Origin: CAZMNY01 sp964567745
Lineage (GTDB): Bacteria > Planctomycetota > Planctomycetia > Pirellulales > Pirellulaceae
Assembly: GCA_964567745.1 (NCBI GenBank)
Contig: CAZMNY010000068.1
Coordinates: forward strand, 1-18,277
Reading direction: 5' to 3'
DNA length: 18,277 bases
Part shown: piece by piece, positions 1 through 6,666 of the stretch
Numbering within the stretch: position 1 is the first letter of the stretch
How the letters are laid out: every line of letters begins with the position of its first letter
Notes under the pieces: generated by a model
Database searches by the model: none
Seen by the model: only the letters and a program-made list of their open reading frames with translations
What the model was told of the DNA's origin: nothing
Translations under genes and position numbers: made by a program

Positions 1-1
1 C

Positions 2-49
2 TTGGAAGGAAAGAAATTCGTCAACGGAGAGTTGCAGGACGCCGCCTAA
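2..49 (+). CDS. C-terminal end of an unidentified protein (partial)
   Basis: The window opens inside an open frame that reads LEGKKFVNGELQDAA and then stops at TAA (47-49). The frame runs off the left edge, so only 15 residues are visible. The residue mix looks like ordinary coding sequence, but it is too short to name a family. The gene would be convergent with the porin gene on the opposite strand, whose stop lies about 320 bases away. Another reading frame being the true one cannot be excluded. Confidence 0.4.
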   Translation: MEGKKFVNGELQDAA

Positions 50-162
50 CCGAAAGTCTCAAAACACGACTCTTGCGAATATCTCGCGAGGTCGCAACGA
101 TATGGCGAGCACAAGAACCGAAATAGACTCTCGCGTCGACGAGCTTTCTCCAAACAGCGAGC

Positions 163-259
163 ACGCTCTCCAGCGCGTCCCCTCTCCCGCGCGAACAGGC
201 TTGCTTTATGCGCGCGTCTCGTTCGCGGGAGAGGGTGAGGGCAAATATTGGGAGAGCGT
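163..259. repeat. Nested inverted repeat between convergent genes
   Basis: A perfect 9-base outer arm ACGCTCTCC (163-171) pairs with GGAGAGCGT (251-259). Inside it, CCCTCTCCCGCGCGAAC (180-196) pairs with GTTCGCGGGAGAGGG (221-235), with a 2-base bulge. The element sits between the end of the plus-strand gene (49) and the end of the porin gene (367). The 50-366 gap holds nothing else I can support. The arrangement could be a bidirectional transcript end or a dispersed REP/MITE-like palindrome. The seen part is the pairing; the role is inference. There is no U-tract typical of an intrinsic terminator. Confidence 0.55.
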
Positions 260-366
260 CTCTCAGATTTGGCGTTGTGCGCGAGACCAACCGGTATCAC
301 AGGGCCGTTAGTGCAAGGTGCAAAATGGCAGTTTGCCACCGAGCTATTTCAGAACGCGTGCCGGAC

Positions 367-1806
367 CTACCAGTAGGTTCTATATGCGGTGAACACCGAC
401 CAGCCTCGAATCAGCTGAACGCCGTTCTGGCGGAGGGAGTCGTATTCGACGCCGGCCATGATTTTGTGCTGGTGGCCGCAAAGCAGCTTGTTCAAGCCCA
501 TATAAAAGCTGTGATGCTCATCGCCGCGCCCGTTGGCGAAAGATGGCAGATTGTTGCGCGAGCCTGCTCGGCGGACATAACGCGAATTCAGCCGAATGCC
601 TTCCGACTCCTCGGCACCCTGGTATTGGTAACGAGCGACCGCTTCAAGGTTGTTATCCACGATCCAGTACGAAGGTAAGACGACGACGCCCCAGAAGTCG
701 CCCTCGCGATCAGCGTTCGACTGGTCGCCGTTGTTGCCGACGATTCCTTCGACGTGAATCTCCCACGGCCCTCGTTTGTGCTGGAGAGACACAGCTGTTG
801 CCCAGTCGAGTCCAGCGGCAAGAACCTCATCGCCGGCACTGCGGTTTTGGAAGAACGCTGTCCAGCGAACGTCTGTCTCCTCGCCGTGGGGACAGTCGTA
901 AACGTCCCAATGCAAGTTGCTGTAGTAAAGTTCGCCGTCATCGAACGAGGCGATCCAGTCGTTCTGCGTGGTGCTAAAAACTCCAAAGGTCCATGTTACC
1001 GGCTTGTGTTCCGTGATAACCCAAACGCCGGTCGGGTTGGCGAATTCCGAGTTGAATGCCCAAATCTTGTTCGCGATCGCTGACCGCTCGACCGTCTTGA
1101 TTCGTTTCGACGACGTGACCCACTCGTAAGACATGTTAATCTCGCGCGAGCCCATACCGAATTTGAGGCCGTCGACCCCATCGAGGTCGTACGCCTTTTT
1201 GGCGTCGAAGTGCGTCTTGAACTGCCACATTTGCTGAAAGCGAATGGCCAGGCCGCCGCCGCGTGGTCGGTCGTCATCCGAGATCTCGGCTTCTGCGTAC
1301 AGATCCCAGTAATTGTGAAACTTTGAGGTAAATCCGGCGCGGAATCGGCGGAGTTCATCCGTTTCATAATCGACGTCGTTCCCGCCGCCCTTGCCATCGA
1401 CTAGCCCGTACTGATAGTGAAAACGCCCAATAAATTTCAACTCCTGAATGCACGCGTTTTCGGGATTGGAGTAGAGCGTGCCGAGCTCCTTCCACCAATC
1501 GCAGAAGCCGTCGCAAGATCCGCAATGCGATTCGCAGCAGCACCCTGCTGCATCCGCCGCGACTGGGGGCTCTGCGACAAAAGCTTCGCTTGGAAACTCA
1601 GCGAGTCTTATCGGGATCGGGACGCCCGAATCTACGCCCCGGCCTTCGTCCTGGGCGGACGCTAGTGGTGTCAGCGTGAACGTAATCGCCCCGAGCAGCA
1701 GAGCCGCAAGCTGCTGGCGACGGGGTGCAGAACAGCTTCGATGAGCGCGGAAGTTTTCTTCGAGCTGGCAGCGGTTGCGAGTTGAAGGGAAGGCGGGTTG
1801 CTTCAT
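367..1806 (-). CDS. Phosphate-selective-porin (OprO/OprP)-like outer membrane protein
   Basis: The product is predicted to be a beta-barrel porin for small, probably anionic solutes in the outer membrane. It is 479 residues from the chosen ATG. A hydrophobic signal segment lies at about residues 31-52, ending LASAQ. A linker follows, then a cysteine cluster CCCESHCGSCDGFC (89-102) and a conserved LKFIGRFHYQYG-type start of the barrel near 123. Alternating aromatic strands with DE-rich turns continue to a C-terminus ending AYRTYW, an aromatic terminal residue typical of outer membrane barrels. The same frame extends upstream to a TTG at 1854, but neither start has a convincing ribosome binding site. 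ATG was preferred, leaving an unusually long n-region before the hydrophobic core. Substrate specificity is not readable from sequence. Confidence 0.85.
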   Translation of the reverse strand: MKQPAFPSTRNRCQLEENFRAHRSCSAPRRQQLAALLLGAITFTLTPLASAQDEGRGVDSGVPIPIRLAEFPSEAFVAEPPVAADAAGCCCESHCGSCDGFCDWWKELGTLYSNPENACIQELKFIGRFHYQYGLVDGKGGGNDVDYETDELRRFRAGFTSKFHNYWDLYAEAEISDDDRPRGGGLAIRFQQMWQFKTHFDAKKAYDLDGVDGLKFGMGSREINMSYEWVTSSKRIKTVERSAIANKIWAFNSEFANPTGVWVITEHKPVTWTFGVFSTTQNDWIASFDDGELYYSNLHWDVYDCPHGEETDVRWTAFFQNRSAGDEVLAAGLDWATAVSLQHKRGPWEIHVEGIVGNNGDQSNADREGDFWGVVVLPSYWIVDNNLEAVARYQYQGAEESEGIRLNSRYVRRAGSRNNLPSFANGRGDEHHSFYMGLNKLLCGHQHKIMAGVEYDSLRQNGVQLIRGWSVFTAYRTYW

Positions 1807-2126
1807 CGTTGGACGCTCGCAGAGTCGCTTGGAAAACTTCGAAAACACTGACAATCAATGCGGAGTATCGATGTTTAATCGGGCCTCAGCTCATTTACAT
1901 TCAGTGAATCAGGCAAGATCCGTCCACGTGTCTTAGACCAAATGTCTTGCCCGCTTTACCCAAACCGTCCTTCAGCGGACTGGCGCCGGGGTTCTGATCC
2001 GACCAATTAGCAGAGAGGGCCGTTCACTTGAGCCTTGTTATGCAACTAAAAGGCGACGCCCCTCGACGAGTTTATTGGGTTTGCCCTCGCTGCCTAGGTT
2101 CTTTTGTTGCGGAGCCGGACGGGCTA
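1807..2126. other. Intergenic region upstream of the porin gene
   Basis: This gap lies between the SUMF1-fold gene stop and the porin ATG and must carry the porin leader if that gene has its own promoter. I see one 7-base dyad, GGCAAGA (1912-1918) with TCTTGCC (1945-1951), separated by 26 bases. I see no convincing promoter hexamer pair and no terminator with a T-run. The part from 1807 to 1854 is open in the porin frame and could be coding if the TTG start is used. Confidence 0.35.
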
Positions 2127-3230
2127 CTACTTTCGAGCCACCGGCAGTGTCTTTCTGGCGGCGCCGAGGCAGACGCGGAATCCATCACGAGAATCGGAAT
2201 AGGAAACGCTGGCGATGCCAAGTCGGACTGCACATCTCGCATTGCCAGGCACGTCAAAATAGTTGCCTCCACGGCAGACCGGACGCGACACGGTTTGCCG
2301 CTCCTTGTTCTCGAAGTAAATCGCTTCGTGTCCGCCTTGTGGGTCGAAATGATCGAGCGTGAATTCCCAGACGCCGCCGCACATGTCCGCCAGGCCGAAA
2401 CCGTTTCGTCCTTTCTTACCGTAGTGATCGACCGGCGAAAGAAAAGCAAAGCCGTCGCTCCAAGGAGCATTCGCGAGCGGCCAGACGGTGTCTCTTCCGG
2501 GGAGAAAGTCGACGGCGGAAATGTTGAACCTGCCATTGCCTTCCATCAAGTCGTCACCCCACCAAAAATAATGACTCTCCTGACTACCGCCTCGGCAGGC
2601 ATAAGCCCATTCGGCTTCGGTGGGCAGGCGGATTTCCATGCCTTCAGGCAGCCGGCCTGCCTTGTGTTCGCGATCGGTGAGCCAACGGCAGAAGGCCTTC
2701 ATGTCCTGGTAGCTGATACAGACGACCGGGAAATCGTCCTTCATTGGAATGCCGAAGCCGGGATCGCGCCAACTCTTGTCCGCCACCGACTTCCATGGAT
2801 GGACGATTTTCGAGCCGTAATAGTATCGATCCCATTTGTGACCGAAGACCTGTGTCACACCGCCCGCCTTTTCCGCGTCCGTGACGTATCCCGATGATTC
2901 GACGAAGCGTTGGAACTGTCCTAGAGTCACTTCGGTGCGGCCCATCCAAAATCCCTTGGCGACCCGCATCGAGCGCGGCTCGCCTTCATACTCTTCTCGC
3001 ACCGTTCCCGGTTGAGCTCCCCCTTCGATTCCGGTCGCCCATTGCTTTTCCTCAGCCGTGCTCCCCATCATGAATTTGCCCGGTGGGATGTAGACGACTT
3101 CCAATCCGACGCTCTTGCCAAGGTCAAACTCCTTCGTCGCACCCTTCGAAGGTTCGTCTCCCAAGATCGACGTTGGATTCATTGAAAACATCGCGACGAG
3201 CAACAGCGAAACGAGGCGTGGAGTATTCAC
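2127..3230 (-). CDS. Secreted SUMF1 / FGE-sulfatase-fold protein, lacking the catalytic cysteines
   Basis: This 367-residue protein has an N-terminal hydrophobic signal segment (about 5-24) and then a complete SUMF1-fold domain. Family hallmarks are IPPGKFMMGS (48-57), TEVTLGQFQRFV (99-110), PVVCISYQDMKAFCRWL (168-184), RLPTEAEWAYACRGG (201-215), GGVWEF (285-290), CRGGNYF (319-325) and the terminal DGFRV (349-353). In true formylglycine-generating enzymes the RGGSW segment is followed by a Cys-x4-Cys catalytic pair. Here those places align to D326 and A331, with the only nearby cysteine at 333. The protein therefore probably uses the fold for another role, such as ligand binding, as many planctomycete paralogues do. 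The start is a GTG at 3230. An ATG 10 bases upstream is out of frame. Confidence 0.85.
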   Translation of the reverse strand: MNTPRLVSLLLVAMFSMNPTSILGDEPSKGATKEFDLGKSVGLEVVYIPPGKFMMGSTAEEKQWATGIEGGAQPGTVREEYEGEPRSMRVAKGFWMGRTEVTLGQFQRFVESSGYVTDAEKAGGVTQVFGHKWDRYYYGSKIVHPWKSVADKSWRDPGFGIPMKDDFPVVCISYQDMKAFCRWLTDREHKAGRLPEGMEIRLPTEAEWAYACRGGSQESHYFWWGDDLMEGNGRFNISAVDFLPGRDTVWPLANAPWSDGFAFLSPVDHYGKKGRNGFGLADMCGGVWEFTLDHFDPQGGHEAIYFENKERQTVSRPVCRGGNYFDVPGNARCAVRLGIASVSYSDSRDGFRVCLGAARKTLPVARK

Positions 3231-3335
3231 GTGAAGTCATTCGTTCTTGGCAGGAGGGATAATAACCGAGCCCAATGCCCCGATAGTCTAAACCGAATGG
3301 AGCCGACGGCAAACTAAATGCGGTGTCACGGATTG

Positions 3336-3391
3336 GTCAGGAGCTTGCGGTAGAGCGTGACCGGGTGGCCTCACCTTCGCTACCGCCTGAC
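3336..3391. repeat. Imperfect inverted repeat between two genes
   Basis: GTCAGG (3336-3341) pairs with CCTGAC (3386-3391). Inside it GCGGTAGAGCG (3347-3357) pairs with CGCTACCGC (3378-3386) with a 2-base bulge. The result is a roughly 56-base hairpin in the gap between the hydrolase-GNAT stop and the SUMF1-fold gene start. It resembles the palindromic intergenic units common in planctomycete genomes, though I cannot check copy number here. It could also affect transcript processing between the two genes. Confidence 0.5.
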
Positions 3392-3405
3392 GCGACGAGT
3401 CCAGT

Positions 3406-3425
3406 GGGAATTGATCACAATTCCC
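3406..3425 (-). terminator. Short hairpin across the stop codon of the hydrolase-GNAT gene
   Basis: GGGAATTG (3406-3413) and CAATTCCC (3418-3425) are perfect 8-base arms around a 4-base loop. The TGA stop of the hydrolase-GNAT gene (3417-3415) falls in and beside the loop. There is no T-run after it, so it is not a classical intrinsic terminator. It may protect the 3' end or attenuate read-through. The pairing is seen; the function is inferred. Confidence 0.3.
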
Positions 3426-4380
3426 GACGAATGCCTTCTTGCTTGTACTGCACGAATCCGGCTTTTATGTAATTTGGCAGAGCGGCTTCATGATCCAGCG
3501 TACATGTGTGCAGCCAGAATCGACTCGGCTGCTGGCTCCACGCTTCTTCGATCGTCCATTGCAAGAACCACTTTCCCAAACCTTGACCAATGAAGTTTGG
3601 CATCAAGCCGAATTGCACCAACTCAACCTCATTCGGCTGTCTGCGATCCAACTCGGCAAAACCAGCGGGCGTCCCGTCCACATGCAGCACATGCAAATCG
3701 TTTAGTGGATCGTGAATGATCGCAGCGAGTTCTGTATCCGAAAGTTTTCGGCGACTCAACCAATGGTAGTCCCCGCCCACGGCGTCGTAGAGGAAGCGAT
3801 AATACGGCACGGTGGGTGAACGAGCGTGGACGACTGTCAGCCCGTCTGTCAGGGCTGGCGCCGATCTAACTGGCGGGGCCAGCATCTCAAGGTAGTAGAT
3901 TGTGACATCGACCAAATCGTCGTTCACTTCTTCGCACGCCTCGAGCATTTTCGCCAACGGTTCGGCCATGGCCAGGCGGTGATCCGTGCCGACTTCAATC
4001 AATGCTGATTTCGGCAACCCGCTGTTGCCGACGAGTTCTTCGCTGTTCTCGAATGGAACCACATCGTCTTGTCGTGAATGCAGGATTGTTGTTTTCCGCT
4101 TGACGGTCGTCGCCTCGCCCCACTTTTTCCAAGCGGGGCAGAGAAGAACGAGTGGCGTGTCTTGGCTGTCGATGTTCACGGCGACCGCGCCGCCTCTTGA
4201 AGAGCCAACGACCACATCCGGCTGATGTTCGTCGTACTCGGCCTGGGCGATGCGAACAGCTTCGTCGAAATCTTCGTCCGGCAGAGCCGGGTTGAGCACT
4301 TGGTGACCCGCGTCTTTCAAGTGGGCCGGCTTCTTGCCGCCAGGTACGCTGGTCCAGCCGTGAAGGAAGAGAATTCTCAT
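3415..4380 (-). CDS. Fusion of an alpha/beta hydrolase and a GNAT acetyltransferase
   Basis: This 321-residue soluble protein has two domains. Residues 1-150 form a small alpha/beta hydrolase of the RBBP9/YdeN-like or esterase type. It starts MRILFLHGWTS (oxyanion HGW motif), has the nucleophile elbow GSSRG with Ser61, and carries a likely catalytic Asp105 (SRQDDVVP) and His134 (GTDHR). Residues about 175-321 form a GNAT N-acetyltransferase, with YYRFLYDAVGG early, the acetyl-CoA pyrophosphate loop LMPNFIGQGLGKW (259-271) and the late NYIKAGF segment (303-309). There is no signal peptide, so it should be cytoplasmic. The fusion is continuous with no frameshift. Its substrate is unknown. It lies downstream of the S9 peptidase gene on the same strand, separated by 94 bases containing a tandem repeat. 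Confidence 0.85.
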   Translation of the reverse strand: MRILFLHGWTSVPGGKKPAHLKDAGHQVLNPALPDEDFDEAVRIAQAEYDEHQPDVVVGSSRGGAVAVNIDSQDTPLVLLCPAWKKWGEATTVKRKTTILHSRQDDVVPFENSEELVGNSGLPKSALIEVGTDHRLAMAEPLAKMLEACEEVNDDLVDVTIYYLEMLAPPVRSAPALTDGLTVVHARSPTVPYYRFLYDAVGGDYHWLSRRKLSDTELAAIIHDPLNDLHVLHVDGTPAGFAELDRRQPNEVELVQFGLMPNFIGQGLGKWFLQWTIEEAWSQQPSRFWLHTCTLDHEAALPNYIKAGFVQYKQEGIRREL

Positions 4381-4397
4381 GGATACTGACGACTCCG

Positions 4398-4453
4398 CTT
4401 GCCAGAATCAAATTGCCAGAATCAAATTGCCAGAATCGAACTGCCTGAATCGG
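4398..4453. repeat. Four-copy 14-base tandem repeat
   Basis: Units are CTTGCCAGAATCAA (4398-4411), ATTGCCAGAATCAA (4412-4425), ATTGCCAGAATCGA (4426-4439) and a diverged ACTGCCTGAATCGG (4440-4453). The array fills most of the 94-base gap between the S9 peptidase stop and the hydrolase-GNAT start, so it lies in the leader or promoter region of the latter. Near-identity of the first three units suggests recent slippage. It could be a copy-number-variable regulatory stretch or a neutral minisatellite. Confidence 0.8.
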
Positions 4454-4474
4454 ACAGCGCGCTTCGTATCGACA

Positions 4475-6529
4475 TCACACTGGGCCAGGGGAGAGGTTCT
4501 TCAGCAAGAACCGTATGATCAGCATTCTGACGTGAACGAGCGTCCCGCTCCCCTCGCTCAGACCGTGGTTGCGATTGGGGTAGACCATGTAGTCGAATGG
4601 CTTGCCAAGCTCGATCAATCGATCGACGAGACCTTCGATGATTTGAATGTGCGTGTTCGTTTCACCAGATCCAGTCATGATCAATAGTTTGCCTTTTAGT
4701 CCGTCCGCAAAATGGATGGGCGCGGATCTTCGGTATCCGTCGGGATTCGATTTTCTGCTCCGCATATAGATCTCCTGGAACCATGCGTTGTAGAGATGGG
4801 GTTGCGGCTTGGGCACCACTGCGATGCCGACATGATAAACATCCGGCTTGCGAAACATCGCATTGAGCGTGTTGGACCCGCCGCCGCTCCAGCCCCAAAT
4901 GCCGACTCGCGATAGGTCGACGTATGATCGCTTACGGCCTAGTTCTTTTAGAGCCGCTGCTTGATCTTCAGTGGAAAGCGGGCCAAGACTTCCAAAAATA
5001 GAACGACGCCAGGCTGCGCCTTTCGGAGCGGGCGTGCCGCGGTTGTCGATGGAAACCACAAGGTACCCGAGATCAGCGACGACTCGCAGGAAGTGGCTTT
5101 GGCCGGCGCCCCATCGGTTTAACACCGTTTGAGAATGAGGCTCACCGTAAACATAGATGAACAGAGGATATTTTCTGGTCGCGTCAAAGTTCTTCGGCTT
5201 AATCATCCAGGCATCCATGCTGACGCCTCCGTCGATTTCGATCTGAATGAATTCCGTCGGGTGATGCACGACAGCTTTCGCCAAGCCTTGCAGTTTCTTG
5301 TTCGCCTGAACCACCTTGACCACTCGGTGCCCGTCGACTTCTATCAACTCGACGATTGGCGGATTGTCGAAAGTGGATACGGTGTGGAACGCCCACTTCG
5401 CATCCGGTGAAAAATCGTAATCGTGCGTGCCGGGCTGGTCTTTCGGAGTGATGCGTGTGAGCTGGCCCGATCCGTCGAGCGGCACGCGGTACAAGTACTT
5501 TTCAGTCGCGTTGTCCGGCGAGGCGTAAAAGTAGTACCAACCTCCCGCTTCATCGATGACTGCGCGGTCGATGATGTCGTGTTCGCCTGGCGTAAGTAAT
5601 GACAGTTCTTCACCGCTTCGCGAATACAGATACGCGTGTCGCCAACCGTCCTTTTCACTGATCACGACGAACGCCTGCCCATCGCGAAGCCAAGTGAGGC
5701 CAGAGTTTTTCGCCTGACTAGCCACAACCCAGGCGGGATCGGATTCGTGAAAGATCCTCGTCATCTTGCCGTCTGCTGATGCGAGGAAGAACTCACGTCT
5801 GTCTCGAGCCCGACTTAATCGCTCGATCAGAAGTTCATTCGAATCACTCACCCACGAAATCGGCTCCAAATAGAATCCTTCGTCCGGCGACTCGATGGGC
5901 AACCACCGTTCGCTCTTTGCGGCGACGTCCACGATCGCAACACGCAGCGCGGGGATCTTTCCGCCGACTCTCGCAAAACGTTGCTCACGAACGCCAGGGT
6001 AAGAAGGATCGCCCGGAACCAGCATCGCTCGTTTCTTGACTTCGCGATAATCAGTTTCCGTAAAGGCAACGTACTTCCCGTCGGGACTCCAGCAGAGATT
6101 GCGAAATGAAATGTCACTATCCGGCTCACGGTTCGTTAACTGAGTTTGCTCATTCGTTTTGAGCATTCGCACAAACACATTGCCATTTCGCAATTCCAGT
6201 TTTCGTTTCCCATCGGGAGAAACAAGCGGCCGCGACTCTGCTGCCTTTTGATCGGACGGTTTCGCCTCGGCTACCTCACCCGTGCGAACGTTGTAGTGAA
6301 CCGTGACCGATTTTCTGGCTTTCGGATCCTGTTCCCGAACCGAGAAGCCAGCGCTATCCCGCCACCATTTCGATTGGAACTTCCTTGCCCGAAAGTCGCG
6401 ATTCTCGTAGACCGACCGTAGTCGTGCCCGCGTCGTTCCGTCGACCCGCGACCGGGGCATTTGCTGTGCACTTAGATCGGCTGAAAGAAGGACCGCCAGC
6501 CAAAACGCCAAGAGGATTCTGTATTTCAT
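4475..6529 (-). CDS. Secreted S9 family peptidase (prolyl oligopeptidase / dipeptidyl peptidase IV type)
   Basis: The 684-residue product begins with a signal peptide (residues 1-21, ending LSAQ). Residues about 60-420 form a DPP IV-type beta-propeller with repeated WSPDGKYVAF-like blades. Residues about 430-684 form the alpha/beta hydrolase peptidase domain. The nucleophile is Ser548 in GWSGG, and the general base is His655 in NRNHG. The catalytic acid position, normally Asp in the HGxxDDNV segment, reads GSGETN, giving Glu623 at the aligned place. The protein is probably a periplasmic exopeptidase that removes dipeptides, but specificity is not proven. It follows the DUF1501 gene by 134 bases on the same strand. 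The ATG at 6529 directly precedes the signal peptide and is the natural start. Confidence 0.9.
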   Translation of the reverse strand: MKYRILLAFWLAVLLSADLSAQQMPRSRVDGTTRARLRSVYENRDFRARKFQSKWWRDSAGFSVREQDPKARKSVTVHYNVRTGEVAEAKPSDQKAAESRPLVSPDGKRKLELRNGNVFVRMLKTNEQTQLTNREPDSDISFRNLCWSPDGKYVAFTETDYREVKKRAMLVPGDPSYPGVREQRFARVGGKIPALRVAIVDVAAKSERWLPIESPDEGFYLEPISWVSDSNELLIERLSRARDRREFFLASADGKMTRIFHESDPAWVVASQAKNSGLTWLRDGQAFVVISEKDGWRHAYLYSRSGEELSLLTPGEHDIIDRAVIDEAGGWYYFYASPDNATEKYLYRVPLDGSGQLTRITPKDQPGTHDYDFSPDAKWAFHTVSTFDNPPIVELIEVDGHRVVKVVQANKKLQGLAKAVVHHPTEFIQIEIDGGVSMDAWMIKPKNFDATRKYPLFIYVYGEPHSQTVLNRWGAGQSHFLRVVADLGYLVVSIDNRGTPAPKGAAWRRSIFGSLGPLSTEDQAAALKELGRKRSYVDLSRVGIWGWSGGGSNTLNAMFRKPDVYHVGIAVVPKPQPHLYNAWFQEIYMRSRKSNPDGYRRSAPIHFADGLKGKLLIMTGSGETNTHIQIIEGLVDRLIELGKPFDYMVYPNRNHGLSEGSGTLVHVRMLIIRFLLKNLSPGPV

Positions 6530-6619
6530 TCGTCGATTGCGAAACCGTTGATGGGGTGTGCAGTGTATTGCAAACTTCGTGAGAGGCTCTCAGTACGCTG
6601 TCGCTTGGCGTCTTGGCGC

Positions 6620-6666
6620 TAGGTCATATTGATGGATCCAAGAATCGATGGAGTGATATTGACCTA
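6620..6666 (-). terminator. Dyad at the end of the PSD1-DUF1501 transcript
   Basis: TAGGTCA (6620-6626) pairs with TGACCTA (6660-6666). The right arm includes the TAG stop of the DUF1501 gene. Adjacent A/T bases extend the pairing with one bulge. The loop of about 33 bases is long and no T-run follows, so this is only a possible transcript-end or processing hairpin. Confidence 0.3.

Noticed and set aside
208..678. Plus-strand open frame of 156 codons
   Set aside because: It covers the intergenic palindrome and the antisense of the porin 3' end; no motif or ribosome binding site.
2028..2897. Long plus-strand open frame of 289 codons
   Set aside because: It lies antisense to the well-supported SUMF1-fold gene, has no family resemblance, and is explained by codon bias on the other strand.
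2127..3230. Sulfatase-activating enzyme for the sulfatase in this window
   Set aside because: The catalytic Cys pair is missing at the aligned positions, and the two genes are about 13 kb apart.
4398..4453. CRISPR array
   Set aside because: The 14-base units are directly adjacent with no spacers, and no cas genes are present. The same holds for the 17-base repeat at 11838-11881.
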